Source of the DNA: Oscillospiraceae bacterium
Lineage (GTDB): Bacteria > Bacillota > Clostridia > Oscillospirales > Oscillospiraceae
Assembly (NCBI GenBank): GCA_902761055.1
Contig: CACWIS010000004.1
Location: 1 to 64,000 of the forward strand
Direction: 5' to 3'
DNA: 64,000 nucleotides
Under the pieces are notes generated by a model that made no database searches, had not been told where the DNA came from, and saw only the letters and a program-made list of their open reading frames with translations. Made by a program: the position numbers and the translations under genes. Positions 17,002 to 26,404 of this stretch are shown here, one piece after another. The stretch's first letter is position 1; each line of letters starts with the position of its first letter.

Positions 17002-18798
17002 ATGGCCGCTAAAAGAAAAAGAAGAAGAAACGACGCGCCGCGCGTGATCATGATCGCGCTGATCGCGGCGATCGTCGTGTCGCTGGTCTATATCGCGCTG
17101 AACTATACGCTCGTGCTGGGCACGCTCTTCCCAAAGGGAGAGCCGATCGACCTGCGCGGGCGCAGCGTCAGCGTGCGCAAATACGACGATATCGCCCGCC
17201 GCCACGACGACGTGCCCGTGCTCTGGGACGTCCCGATAGGCGAGGGGCGCTACGATTGTCTCTCCGCGCAGATCGCCGTCGGCGATTTCGCGGAGAAGGA
17301 AGTCGAGAACTTCGCCTATCTCACCGCGCTGCGCAGCGTGGACGCGCGCGCCGCGTCGAACGTCGCGGCGATCCGCGAGCTGGAACGCGCGTATCCCGAG
17401 CTGGACGTGAGCTGGCTCATCCCCATCGGCGCGGGCCGCTATGAAAACAAGGCCGAGGAGATCGCGGTCGGCGATTTTTCCATGGAGGAGATCGAGCGTT
17501 TCTCGTGGTTCGAGAACCTCAAGCGCGTCGACGCGACGCAGGCCGCCTGCTATGACGAGATCCTGGCGCTGCGCGAGACGTACGGCGATCTGGAACTGAA
17601 GTGGAAGGTCCGGATCGGCTCGGAGAGCTTTCCGCACACGACCAAGGAGCTCTCGGTGCCGGCTGGGACGGCGGCCGAAGAACTCGCCGCGCGGCTGCGC
17701 TATCTGCCGGACGTGCGCATGGTCGACACCACGGCGGCGCAGTATGACGCAGCGGCGCTCAAGCCGATGCGCGAGGCGTATCCGAAGGTCCGCTTTCTGT
17801 TCAAGGTGACGATCGCGGGGCAGAGCATCCGCAACAACACCGAGAACATCAACATCCCGGAGAGCGCCGCGCTCGATCTCGAAGAGCTCAAGGCGCACGG
17901 CGAGGATTTCAGCGATCTGAAGATCATCAATCTCGGAGCGCGCCACATGAGCCTGGACGACGTGATCGCGATCCGCGAGGCCTACGGCGGCGTCGAGGTC
18001 ATCTGCCGCGTCACGGTCTGCGGCAGGGAGCTCTCCACCGATATCCGGGACGGGGAACTGGATCTCTCGCGCCGCAAGATCGAGGATCTCGGCGAGGTGG
18101 AAAAGGCGATCCGGGCGATCCCGAAGCTTGAGAAGATCTACCTCTGCGACTGCGGCATCGACAACGAGACGCTCGCCGCGCTGCGGGACAAATACGCCGG
18201 TCAGACGGAGATCGTCTGGCGCGTGTATCTCAACTACGTCGACTGCCGCACGGACTCCGACAACTTCTGCATGTCCAAATACGACAACTCCTGGGGAAAC
18301 CTGCCCTATGAAAGAGCCGAGCCGATCAAGTACTGCACCAATATGGTCACGCTCGATCTCGGCCACGCGAACTTTGACCGGATCGATTTCGTCACGACGA
18401 TGCCGCATCTGAAGTACTTTATCTTCTGCAGCGCGCCGGTCAAGAGTCTCGAGCCGCTGCGCAACGCGACGGAGCTGTATTATCTCGAAATGTTCTTCAC
18501 CGCCGTGCGCGATCTCGAGCCGATCCAGCATCTGCCGAACCTGCGGCATCTGAACATCAGCCACCTGCGTCTCGACGACTACACGCAGCTGTTCGAAATG
18601 AAGCAGCTCGAGCGCCTGTGGTGGGTCGACAGCGGCCTGACCGAGGCGCAGCAGAACGAGCTGCGCGAGGCGCTGCCGGATACGAAGATCTGCTTCTGGG
18701 CCTGGGAGGACGACGCCGTGGGCAACTACTGGCGCGACGATCCCAGCTACCGCGAGATGCGGACCAACCTCGGCATGAACTTCAACGTGATCGCATAA
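17002..18798 (+). CDS. Membrane-anchored leucine-rich-repeat-like protein
   Basis: 598 residues from the ATG at 17002 (GGAGGAGAAA ribosome site). An N-terminal signal anchor (about 14-35) follows a very basic tail, so the body faces outward. It contains degenerate repeats of about 70-80 residues: W-x-V/I-P-I-G-x-G-x-Y..., IAVGDF..EEIE.F..., L..VDA..A..., then I..LE..YP.L.... It ends with more regular leucine-rich repeats (NLRHLNISHLRLDDYTQL). Probably a surface protein-interaction scaffold; ligand unknown. Twelve bases precede pepT. Confidence 0.8.
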   Translation: MAAKRKRRRNDAPRVIMIALIAAIVVSLVYIALNYTLVLGTLFPKGEPIDLRGRSVSVRKYDDIARRHDDVPVLWDVPIGEGRYDCLSAQIAVGDFAEKEVENFAYLTALRSVDARAASNVAAIRELERAYPELDVSWLIPIGAGRYENKAEEIAVGDFSMEEIERFSWFENLKRVDATQAACYDEILALRETYGDLELKWKVRIGSESFPHTTKELSVPAGTAAEELAARLRYLPDVRMVDTTAAQYDAAALKPMREAYPKVRFLFKVTIAGQSIRNNTENINIPESAALDLEELKAHGEDFSDLKIINLGARHMSLDDVIAIREAYGGVEVICRVTVCGRELSTDIRDGELDLSRRKIEDLGEVEKAIRAIPKLEKIYLCDCGIDNETLAALRDKYAGQTEIVWRVYLNYVDCRTDSDNFCMSKYDNSWGNLPYERAEPIKYCTNMVTLDLGHANFDRIDFVTTMPHLKYFIFCSAPVKSLEPLRNATELYYLEMFFTAVRDLEPIQHLPNLRHLNISHLRLDDYTQLFEMKQLERLWWVDSGLTEAQQNELREALPDTKICFWAWEDDAVGNYWRDDPSYREMRTNLGMNFNVIA

Positions 18799-18809
18799 GG
18801 AGAAACGAT

Positions 18810-20030
18810 ATGACGGCACTGGAACGTTTTTTGCACTACGTGAGGATCCATACTTCCAGCAGCGAGAACCTTGAGCGCACCCCCAGCGAGGAGCGGGAGT
18901 TCGATCTCGCGCGCGAGCTGGAGCGTGAGATGAAGGCCATCGGCATGGAGCGCGTCTTCGTCGACGCCCACGCCTATGTCTACGGCTTTCTGAGCGCGAC
19001 GCCCGGCTGCGAGGAGCGCCCCTGCGTGGGCTTCATCGCGCACCTCGACACGATCCCGGACACGGACTTCCCCGGAATGAACGTCCGCCCGCAGCTCATT
19101 GAAAACTACGACGGCGGCCCCGTCGCGCTCGGAACGAGCGGACGCGTGCTGACGGCGGAGATCAACCCGCGCCTGCCCGCCCTGCGCGGCCACACCCTCG
19201 TGACGACCGACGGCACGACCGTGCTCGGCGCGGACGACAAGGCCGGCATCGCCGCGATCCTGACCGCCTGCGAGCGCATCCTCGCCGAGGGCCGGGCGCA
19301 CGGCCCCGTCGCCGTCTGCTTCACGCCGGACGAGGAGATCGGCCACGGCGCGGCCCTGCTGGACCTGGGACGCTTCGGCGCGGATTTCGCCTTCACCGTG
19401 GACGGCGGGGAGCTTGAGGAGATCAACTACGAGACCTTCAACGCCGCCGCCGCGCACTGGGAGATCACGGGCTTCAACATCCATCCCGGCAGCGCCAAGG
19501 ACAGGATGATCAACGCCTCGCTCGTCGCCATGGAGATCAACGCCATGCTGCCCGCCGGGGCCGTCCCCGCGCGGACCGAGGGCTACGAGGGCTTCTTCCA
19601 CCTCACCGACATGAAGGGCACGGTGGAAAAGGCGGAGCTGGACTATATCCTGCGCGACCACGACGCCGCGGCGCTGGAGGAAAAGGAAAAGCTGATGCGG
19701 CTCATCGAAAAGCAGATCAACGAAAAATACGGCCCCGGAACGGCGAAGCTGACGCTGCGCGAGCAGTACCGCAACATGGCCGAAAAGCTGGAGAGCCGCA
19801 TGGACATCGTCGAGCTGGCCGAGCGGGCGATCCGCTCGCTGGGTCTCGAGCCGCGCACGGCTCCAATCCGCGGCGGCACGGACGGCTCGCAGCTGTCCTT
19901 CCGCGGCCTGCTCTGCCCGAATCTCGGCACGGGCGGCTACTGCTGCCACGGCCCCTTTGAGCACACGACGGCGGAAAACCTCGACGCGGCCGCGCGTCTG
20001 GTCGAGTCGGTCATAGAACTCGCACGCTGA
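18810..20030 (+). CDS. pepT: Peptidase T (tripeptide aminopeptidase)
   Basis: Zinc aminopeptidase of the M20 family that removes the N-terminal residue from tripeptides. 406 residues from MTALERFLHYV (AAGGAGAAACG upstream; the frame extends further up but overlaps the preceding gene). Metal and catalytic motifs: FIAHLDTIPD, VLGADDKAGIA, TPDEEIGHGA, and a C-terminal H in CCHGPFEHTT. Family-length protein, 18 bases before the MFS gene. Confidence 0.95.
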   Translation: MTALERFLHYVRIHTSSSENLERTPSEEREFDLARELEREMKAIGMERVFVDAHAYVYGFLSATPGCEERPCVGFIAHLDTIPDTDFPGMNVRPQLIENYDGGPVALGTSGRVLTAEINPRLPALRGHTLVTTDGTTVLGADDKAGIAAILTACERILAEGRAHGPVAVCFTPDEEIGHGAALLDLGRFGADFAFTVDGGELEEINYETFNAAAAHWEITGFNIHPGSAKDRMINASLVAMEINAMLPAGAVPARTEGYEGFFHLTDMKGTVEKAELDYILRDHDAAALEEKEKLMRLIEKQINEKYGPGTAKLTLREQYRNMAEKLESRMDIVELAERAIRSLGLEPRTAPIRGGTDGSQLSFRGLLCPNLGTGGYCCHGPFEHTTAENLDAAARLVESVIELAR

Positions 20031-20047
20031 CGGAAGGAGCCGGAACC

Positions 20048-21343
20048 ATGAACAACAAGCTCGGCGCCCGGAAATGGGCAGTGCTGCTGCTGGTCGGACT
20101 GTTCGGCCAGTTCGCCTGGACGATCGAGAACATGTACTTCAACGTGTTCCTCTACAACACGATCTCCACCGATCCGCGCTATATCTCCGCGATGGTCGGC
20201 GCTTCCGCCGTCGTCGCGACGCTCACGACGCTGCTCATGGGCGCGCTGTCCGACCGCGTCGGAAAGCGGCGCGTCTTCATCGCGCTGGGCTATATCCTCT
20301 GGGGCTTTTCCACGGCCGCCTTCGGCCTGATCACGCCCGAAAACGCCGCGCGCCTCTTCCCGGCGGCGAACGCGATCACGGCGGCGGCCGTAATGGTCGT
20401 CGTCATGGACTGCGTCATGACCTTCTTCGGCTCCACAGCAAACGACGGCGCGTTCAACGCCTATGTCACCGACGTGACGAACAGCGCCAACCGCGGCCGG
20501 GCCGAGAGCGTGCTCGCGATCCTGCCGCTGATCTCGATGCTCATCATCTTCGGCCTCTTCGACGGCCTGACGCAGCAGGGGAGATGGAGGGAGTTTTTCT
20601 CGATCTTCGGCTGCGCGGTCACGGCCGTGGGCGTGCTCGCAATCTTCCTCGTGAAGGACGAGCCGAGCCTCCGGCCGCGGCGGGACAGCTATTTCCGGAA
20701 CCTGCTCTACGGGCTGCGCCCGGCGGTCGTGCGCGGGAATCCCGAGCTGTATCTCGCGCTCTGCGCCTTTTGCCTGTTCTCCGTGGCTGTACAGGTATTT
20801 TTCCCCTTCCTGATCATTTACATCCAGAATTATCTCGGCATCAACGACTACGCGATCGTGCTGGGCGTGGTGCTGATCCTCGCCTCCGCCGTCAGCGTCG
20901 TCTCGGGCAGGTTCATCGACCGCGTGGGCAAGCTGCGCTTTGTCTATCCCGCGGCCGCGATCATGCTCGCGGGGCTCGCGGGCATGTACTTCGTGCGCAG
21001 TCAGCTCGGCGTGATGGTCGCCGGGACGGTGATGATGAGCGGCTATATGATGGTCTCCGCCGCCCTCAACGCGACGATCCGCGACTGGACGCCGGAGGGC
21101 AAGGTCGGCCATTTCCAGGGCATCCGCATGATCTTCGCCGTCATGCTGCCGATGGTCGTCGGCCCCGTGATCGGCGCGGCCGTCATCCGCGGCGGTCAGA
21201 GCACGTATATCGAGCTCGGCCAGGTCAAGACCGTGCCGACGCCCTCGATCTATCTCGCGGCGGCGATCGTGCTGCTGCTCGTGGCGATCCCGCTCGCGGC
21301 GCTCAGAGAGCGGGAAAAGAAAAGCAAGGAACAAGAGGCATGA
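20048..21343 (+). CDS. Major facilitator superfamily transporter
   Basis: 431 residues with about twelve hydrophobic segments and the loop 2-3 signature GALSDRVGKRRVFI. The FAWTIENMYFNVFLYNTI start and the SANDGAFNAYVTD region resemble sugar/cation symporters of the GPH/SLC45-like group. Its stop overlaps the start of the kinase gene (ATGA), so carrier and kinase are translationally coupled. A GlcNAc/GalNAc- or hexosamine-type sugar is a reasonable guess from the partner kinase, not shown by this sequence. Confidence 0.88.
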   Translation: MNNKLGARKWAVLLLVGLFGQFAWTIENMYFNVFLYNTISTDPRYISAMVGASAVVATLTTLLMGALSDRVGKRRVFIALGYILWGFSTAAFGLITPENAARLFPAANAITAAAVMVVVMDCVMTFFGSTANDGAFNAYVTDVTNSANRGRAESVLAILPLISMLIIFGLFDGLTQQGRWREFFSIFGCAVTAVGVLAIFLVKDEPSLRPRRDSYFRNLLYGLRPAVVRGNPELYLALCAFCLFSVAVQVFFPFLIIYIQNYLGINDYAIVLGVVLILASAVSVVSGRFIDRVGKLRFVYPAAAIMLAGLAGMYFVRSQLGVMVAGTVMMSGYMMVSAALNATIRDWTPEGKVGHFQGIRMIFAVMLPMVVGPVIGAAVIRGGQSTYIELGQVKTVPTPSIYLAAAIVLLLVAIPLAALREREKKSKEQEA

Positions 21344-22407
21344 GAGAAGAGATCCATCGTTTTCCCATCGACGGCGAGCCGATCCGCTGCGAGGAGATCA
21401 AGGCCGGCCATGTCAACACGACCTATCTGATCACCTGCTCCGGCGGCGCGCGTTATATCCTGCAGGACGTCAACACCTACGCATTTCCCAAAACCGGCAT
21501 CATCATGGACAACGTCGCCGCCATCCGCAGCTATCTCGCCGCCTCCGGCGAGAGCGCGCCGGCGATGATCAGCTATATCGACACCACCGACGGCCAGCGC
21601 TATTACGACGACGGCCGAGGCGGCGCCTGGCGGCTTTACCGTTTCGTGGAGAACAGCTTCTGTCTCGACCGGGCGGAGCGTCCGGAGGATTTTTACGAGT
21701 GCGCCAGGGCCTTCGGCCGCTTCCAGAATGCGCTCATCGGCTTTCCGGCCGAGCAGCTGGGGGAGACGATCAAGGACTTCCACAACACTCCCGCGCGCTA
21801 CGCCCAGCTGCGCGAGGCGGTCGCCGCGGACGCGGCGGACCGCGTCCGCGAGGTCGGAGAGGAGCTCGCGTTCCTCTTTGCACGCGAGAAGAAGGCATCC
21901 TCGCTGCAGCGCATGCGCGACGACGGCACGCTGCCGACGCGCGCGACGCACAACGACACGAAGATCAACAACGTCCTCTTTGACGCGGACACCCGCAGGG
22001 CCGTCTGCGTCATCGACCTCGATACGGTCATGCCCGGGCTCTCCGCCTACGATTTCGGCGACGCGATCCGCTTCGGAGCGTCCACGGCGGCCGAGGACGA
22101 GACGGACCTCGACAAGGTCGGGCTCGATCTGGAGCTCTACCGCGTTTTCACGCGCGGCTTCCTTGAGGCATGTCCGGCGCTGACGGAAAAAGAGATCGAA
22201 TCGCTGCCGCTCGGCGTGTACGTCATCACGCTGGAGCTCGGCACGCGCTTTTTGGCGGACTATCTCAAGGGGGACCGGTATTTCTCCATCGATTATCCCG
22301 GACACAACCTCGACCGCGCCCGCAATCAGATGAAGCTCGTTGCGGATTATGAGGAAAAATGGAACGAAATGTGCCGGATCGTCGCGGAAGTAGCCGCGTG
22401 CCGGTAA
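21340..22407 (+). CDS. NahK-like sugar kinase of the phosphotransferase (APH) fold
   Basis: 355 residues from MREEIHRFPI (the same frame runs upstream inside the MFS gene, but the ATGA overlap marks the real start). Aminoglycoside-phosphotransferase fold: nucleotide-binding strands near EIKAGHVNTTYLITC, Brenner motif THNDTKINNVLFD, and the metal Asp in CVIDLDTVMPG. These motifs match bifidobacterial N-acetylhexosamine 1-kinase and its relatives. Likely phosphorylates a sugar imported by the coupled MFS carrier; anomeric N-acetylhexosamine is the best family-based guess. Confidence 0.82.
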   Translation: MREEIHRFPIDGEPIRCEEIKAGHVNTTYLITCSGGARYILQDVNTYAFPKTGIIMDNVAAIRSYLAASGESAPAMISYIDTTDGQRYYDDGRGGAWRLYRFVENSFCLDRAERPEDFYECARAFGRFQNALIGFPAEQLGETIKDFHNTPARYAQLREAVAADAADRVREVGEELAFLFAREKKASSLQRMRDDGTLPTRATHNDTKINNVLFDADTRRAVCVIDLDTVMPGLSAYDFGDAIRFGASTAAEDETDLDKVGLDLELYRVFTRGFLEACPALTEKEIESLPLGVYVITLELGTRFLADYLKGDRYFSIDYPGHNLDRARNQMKLVADYEEKWNEMCRIVAEVAACR

Positions 22408-22426
22408 AAAAATCAGGAGGAAAAAC

Positions 22427-23599
22427 ATGAAAAGATTTTTTACCAGCCTGCCCTTCAGGCTCCTTGCCGCGCTCGCCGTCGGCATCCTGCTCGGCCGGCT
22501 CTTCGGTGAGGGCGCGATGAAGGTCGTCGTCTCGCTGCAGTACGTTTTTGGCCAGCTCATCACCTTCTGCGTCCCTCTGATCGTCATCGGCTTCATCGCC
22601 CCATCGATCACGCGCATGGGAAGCAACGCCTCGCGCATGCTGCTCATCGCGGTCACGATCGCTTATCTCAGCTCGATATGCGCGGCTTTTATGAGCACGG
22701 CCGCCGGCTACGCGCTGATCCCGCACCTGTCCATCGTCACGGACGTAGAAGGTCTGCGCGAGCTGCCCGACATCGTCTTCCAGCTGAACATCCCCCAGAT
22801 CATGCCGGTCATGAGCGCGCTGGCTTTCTCGCTTCTGCTCGGTCTCGCCGCCGTCTGGACGAAAAGTCAGGTCACTTGCACGCTACTCGAGGAGTTCCAG
22901 AACATCGTGCTGAAGATCGTCGAGCGGGTGGTCATCCCGCTGCTGCCGTTCTATATCTGCGCGACCTTCTGCAATCTCAGCTACGAAGGCATGATCACGC
23001 ACCAGCTTCCCGCCTTCCTGCAGGTCATCGGGATCGTCATGCTCGGCCACTATATCTGGCTTGCGGTCCTGTATCTGATCGCCGGGGCTTACTCCGGCCG
23101 CAGCCCGTGGGAGGTCCTGCGCCACTACGGCCCGGCTTATCTCACTGCCGTGGGGACGATGTCCAGCGCCGCGACGCTCTCGGTCGCGCTCGACAGCGCG
23201 CGTAAGAGCAAGGTGCTGCGCCGCGACATGGTCGATTTCGGCGTTCCGCTCTTCGCCAACATTCATCTCTGCGGCTCGGTCCTGACAGAGGTCTTCTTCT
23301 GCATGACGATCTCCAAGATGCTCTACGGCCAGCTGCCGAGCGTCGGCACGATGATCCTCTTCTGCCTGCTGCTGGGCGTCTTCGCCATCGGCGCGCCCGG
23401 CGTCCCGGGCGGCACGGTCATGGCCTCGCTGGGCCTGATCATCGGCGTGCTCGGCTTCGACGACGCGGGCACCGCCCTGATGCTGGCGATCTTTGCCCTG
23501 CAGGACAGCTTCGGCACCGCCTGCAACGTGACCGGCGACGGGGCGCTTACGCTTTTCCTCACCGGCTACGCCGAGAAACACAAGATCACGGAGCTCTGA
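22427..23599 (+). CDS. Dicarboxylate/amino acid:cation symporter (DAACS family)
   Basis: 390 residues, eight or more hydrophobic helices. Serine-rich hairpin region AVGTMSSAATLSVAL, and the substrate/cation-binding signature GAPGVPGGTVMASLG followed by DSFGTACNVTGDGALTLFLTGY. Family members import glutamate, aspartate, serine/threonine or C4-dicarboxylates with Na+ or H+. Twenty bases after the kinase and followed by a strong terminator, so it is the last gene of the pepT cluster. Confidence 0.92.
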   Translation: MKRFFTSLPFRLLAALAVGILLGRLFGEGAMKVVVSLQYVFGQLITFCVPLIVIGFIAPSITRMGSNASRMLLIAVTIAYLSSICAAFMSTAAGYALIPHLSIVTDVEGLRELPDIVFQLNIPQIMPVMSALAFSLLLGLAAVWTKSQVTCTLLEEFQNIVLKIVERVVIPLLPFYICATFCNLSYEGMITHQLPAFLQVIGIVMLGHYIWLAVLYLIAGAYSGRSPWEVLRHYGPAYLTAVGTMSSAATLSVALDSARKSKVLRRDMVDFGVPLFANIHLCGSVLTEVFFCMTISKMLYGQLPSVGTMILFCLLLGVFAIGAPGVPGGTVMASLGLIIGVLGFDDAGTALMLAIFALQDSFGTACNVTGDGALTLFLTGYAEKHKITEL

Positions 23600-23610
23600 A
23601 AAAGATAATA

Positions 23611-23649
23611 AAAAACGGTCTGCATGGACGCCATGCAGACCGTTTTTTG
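23611..23649. terminator. Bidirectional terminator
   Basis: A 17-bp stem (23611-23627 / 23631-23647) with a 3-base loop, A run on the left and T run on the right. It separates the symporter from the convergent minus-strand oxidase. Confidence 0.92.
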
Positions 23650-23667
23650 TCAGTCATATGAAAGAGA

Positions 23668-24687
23668 TCAGATGCGGATCATTTTACGGGAGATGTCGGC
23701 AAGCGAGGCCGCGCCGCACATGCCCATCGTGCCCTTGAGCTCGCACACGAGCTTGTCGAGCAGGATTCGAACGCCTTCTGCGCCTGCGCCGTACATCATC
23801 GTGGCGAAGGGACGGCCGACGAGCACCGCGTCGGCGCCGAGCGCCAGCGCGCGGAACACGTCCACGCCGGAGCGGATGCCGCCGTCGACGAAGATGACGG
23901 TCTGCCCCTTGACGGCTTCCGCGATCTCGCCGAGCACCTCGGCCGTGGAGGGCACGCCGCCCTGCACGCGTCCGCCGTGGTTCGAGACGACGATGCCGGA
24001 GGCACCGGCCTCGACGGCCTTCTTCGCGCCCTCGACGGTCATGATGCCCTTGATGATGAAGGGACGCCGCGCGTGCTCGATGATCTCGCGCATCTGCTCG
24101 ACGGTCTTGCTGCCGGCCTTGCCGCCCAGCTTCTTGAGGAAGGGCAGGCCCGCCGCGTCCACGTCCATCGCAGCGGCAAAGATCTCGTTTTCGACGACCA
24201 TGTCGAGCTTTTCAAACACGATCTCGCGGCTCCAGGGCTTGATCGTCGGGATGGACAGACCGCCGTTTGCCGCGCTGTCGCGCACGGCGTCGCGCATGAT
24301 GTCGGGGTTGACGCCGTCGCCCGTGAAGGCGAGGATGCCGCAGTCGGCCGCGGCCTTGATCAGCTCGGCGTTGTAGCGCTGGTCGTTGTATTTCGGACCG
24401 TAGTGCATGTCCACGGCGCCCAGCGGGGCGACGAAGATCGGCGCGGCGAACTTGCGGCCGAACAGCTCGAAGGAGACGTCGGGATCGACCACATTCTCGC
24501 AGAGCGTGTCCATATTCACGAAGATCTCCTGCCACTTCTCATAGTTGCGCGCCGCGGCGTTTCCGGGGAATTTGCTGCCGGGGCCGGGGATGTTGTTGCC
24601 GCAGGCTTTGCCGTTGCAGATCGGGCAGGCCATGCAGTTGGGGGCTGTCTGCTTTCTTGCGCTCTCAAGGATCTCTTTGTAGTCCAT
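23668..24687 (-). CDS. FMN-dependent alpha-hydroxy-acid oxidase family protein with N-terminal cysteine cluster
   Basis: 339-residue FMN TIM barrel of the lactate oxidase/glycolate oxidase/IDI-2-like superfamily: APIFVAPLGAVD, the FIIKGIMTVEGAKKAVEAG strand with the FMN lysine, the catalytic-type VVSNHGGRVQGG, and VIFVDGGIRSGVDVFRALALGADAVLVGRP. The N-terminus carries C18, C21, C24 and C29 (CMACPICNGKACG), which classical oxidases lack and which could hold a metal or Fe-S cluster. In an anaerobe it may be a dehydrogenase rather than an O2-using oxidase. It has its own promoter. Confidence 0.87.
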   Translation of the reverse strand: MDYKEILESARKQTAPNCMACPICNGKACGNNIPGPGSKFPGNAAARNYEKWQEIFVNMDTLCENVVDPDVSFELFGRKFAAPIFVAPLGAVDMHYGPKYNDQRYNAELIKAAADCGILAFTGDGVNPDIMRDAVRDSAANGGLSIPTIKPWSREIVFEKLDMVVENEIFAAAMDVDAAGLPFLKKLGGKAGSKTVEQMREIIEHARRPFIIKGIMTVEGAKKAVEAGASGIVVSNHGGRVQGGVPSTAEVLGEIAEAVKGQTVIFVDGGIRSGVDVFRALALGADAVLVGRPFATMMYGAGAEGVRILLDKLVCELKGTMGMCGAASLADISRKMIRI

Positions 24688-24751
24688 TTCAGGGTCCCTC
24701 CTGTAATATCGTCCCGATTCTCACCCGGGCGTGTTTACGGTGTATAAAAGC

Positions 24752-24780
24752 ATTATCGTTTATTTCGGAGGAAATGTCAA
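24752..24780 (-). promoter_or_regulatory. Promoter of the hydroxy-acid oxidase gene
   Basis: On the minus strand, perfect -35 TTGACA (24780-24775), 17-bp spacer, -10 GATAAT (24757-24752), about 65 bases before the start codon. Confidence 0.85.
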
Positions 24781-24786
24781 GGCGTG

Positions 24787-25677
24787 TCAGAGCCCCGTCC
24801 CGTCAAAGGCGGGGATCATGTCCCCGGTGGCGGAATCCGGCTCCTGCCAGTAGCCGTTTTCGATGCCGCAGCGCCGCATATAGCGGATCAGATGCGCGTT
24901 CTCCCCGGCGTCCACGCGCCGCTGCAGCGCGGGGAAGCGTTCGAGCCCGGGCATCGGCGTGTACTGGCTCATCAGCGAGAAAAGCACGCCGTCCTTCGGA
25001 AAGCTCTCCGAAACGAAGTCGATCGCGCCCATGGAGTTTTCGATCTCGCCGGGAAGGATCAGATGGCGGATCAGCACGCCCGAGACGAGCAGGCCGTCCG
25101 CGTCGAGACGGTACGGTCCGGTCTGGCGGAACATCTCGCGGATCGCGTCCGCGGCGGCGGAAGGGTAGTCCTCCGCCGCGCTGTACCGCTTGGCCAGAGC
25201 GGAGGAGCTGTATTTGTAATCCGGCAGATAGACCTGCACCAGTCCCTCGAGGCTGCGCAGCGTCTCGACGCTCTCGTAGCCCGAGCTGTTCCACACGACC
25301 GGCACGCCCAGCTCGAGGCCGTCGAGCGCGGCGCGGATCGCGCGGACGAAATGCGTCGGCGTGACGAGCTCGATGTTGTGCACGCCCGTGTCGCGCAGGC
25401 GCAGCATGAGGTCCCGCAGCTCGCCGACCGACAGGGCCTTCCCGTTCGCGCCGCCGCGGCTGATCGCGCGGTTCTGGCAGTAGACGCAGCGCAGATTGCA
25501 GCCGCAGAAGAAGATCGTCCCGGCCCCGCGCGTACCGCTGATGCAGGGTTCCTCGCCGAAGTGCGCGGCGGCGCGCGCAACGCGCGGAAGGGCGGGCGCG
25601 GAACAAAAACCGCCCGCCTGCTCATCCTCTCGTCTCGCCCCGCACCGGCGCGGACAGTCGCTGCAAATATACTCCAT
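24787..25677 (-). CDS. Radical SAM protein, PflA/PflX-like
   Basis: 296 residues. An N-terminal CSDCPRRCGA cysteine segment and GFC precede the radical SAM cluster motif CGCNLRCVYCQN, then VYLPDYKY and HLILPGEIENS. Proteins of this layout are annotated as putative pyruvate formate-lyase activating enzymes, but no glycyl radical enzyme gene lies nearby, so the target is unknown. Minus strand, upstream of the oxidase but with a separate promoter between them. Confidence 0.85.
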   Translation of the reverse strand: MEYICSDCPRRCGARREDEQAGGFCSAPALPRVARAAAHFGEEPCISGTRGAGTIFFCGCNLRCVYCQNRAISRGGANGKALSVGELRDLMLRLRDTGVHNIELVTPTHFVRAIRAALDGLELGVPVVWNSSGYESVETLRSLEGLVQVYLPDYKYSSSALAKRYSAAEDYPSAAADAIREMFRQTGPYRLDADGLLVSGVLIRHLILPGEIENSMGAIDFVSESFPKDGVLFSLMSQYTPMPGLERFPALQRRVDAGENAHLIRYMRRCGIENGYWQEPDSATGDMIPAFDGTGL

Positions 25678-25881
25678 ATATTTCCTCTTTTCACGCTCGT
25701 CAAAATGACAAGAAAAGGCCGCATTGCAGCGTCAATTATAGCGTCCTTTTGTGGATTATGCAAGAAAATATAAAAAGCACAAAAAAGTGCATGATTTTTC
25801 CTGTTTTTGTGTTAAACTACTGTCAAAGGCAGGAAAAGGGTTAAAAAACCGAAAGCAATTTCAAAGGGCGGAGTGTGAGAA

Positions 25882-26367
25882 ATGCTCAATATCGTTCTCG
25901 TGGAGCCGGAGATCCCGCACAACACCGGCGCGGTCGCGCGGACCTGCGCGGCGACGGGTGCGAAACTGCATCTGATCCGCCCGCTCGGCTTCGACATTTC
26001 GGACAAGGCGGTCAAGCGCTGCGGGCTGGACTACTGGCCGCTCGTGGACCTCACGGTGTACGAAAACCTCGACGAGTATTTCGCGCGCAACGGGGACGAA
26101 AACCTCTTCCTCGCGACGACAAAGGCGCCGCGCGCATACAGCGAGGCGGAACTCTCCGGCGCGGAGGTGACGCTGATGTTCGGCAAGGAGACGGCGGGCC
26201 TCCCGCTGTGGCTGCGCGAGAAATACCGCGTGCGCTGCATCCGCATCCCGATGATCGACGAGGCGAGGAGCCTCAACCTGTCCAATTCCGTGGCCATCCT
26301 CGCATACGAGACGCTGCGCCAGCAGGGCTTTCCCGGGCTGCTCGGCATCGGCGAGATGGCAAAATAA
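25882..26367 (+). CDS. trmL: tRNA (cytidine(34)-2'-O)-methyltransferase
   Basis: SPOUT-fold methyltransferase that modifies the wobble base of some leucine tRNAs. 161 residues starting [22 protein letters not shown], with [11 protein letters not shown] and the knot segment [23 protein letters not shown], diagnostic for TrmL/YibK. Starts after GGGCGGAGTGTGAGAA. It lies 37 bases before pgk. Confidence 0.96.
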   Translation: MLNIVLVEPEIPHNTGAVARTCAATGAKLHLIRPLGFDISDKAVKRCGLDYWPLVDLTVYENLDEYFARNGDENLFLATTKAPRAYSEAELSGAEVTLMFGKETAGLPLWLREKYRVRCIRIPMIDEARSLNLSNSVAILAYETLRQQGFPGLLGIGEMAK

Positions 26368-26404
26368 GAAGAAAAAAGAAAAAACTTTATTGAGGAGGAT
26401 CCAA

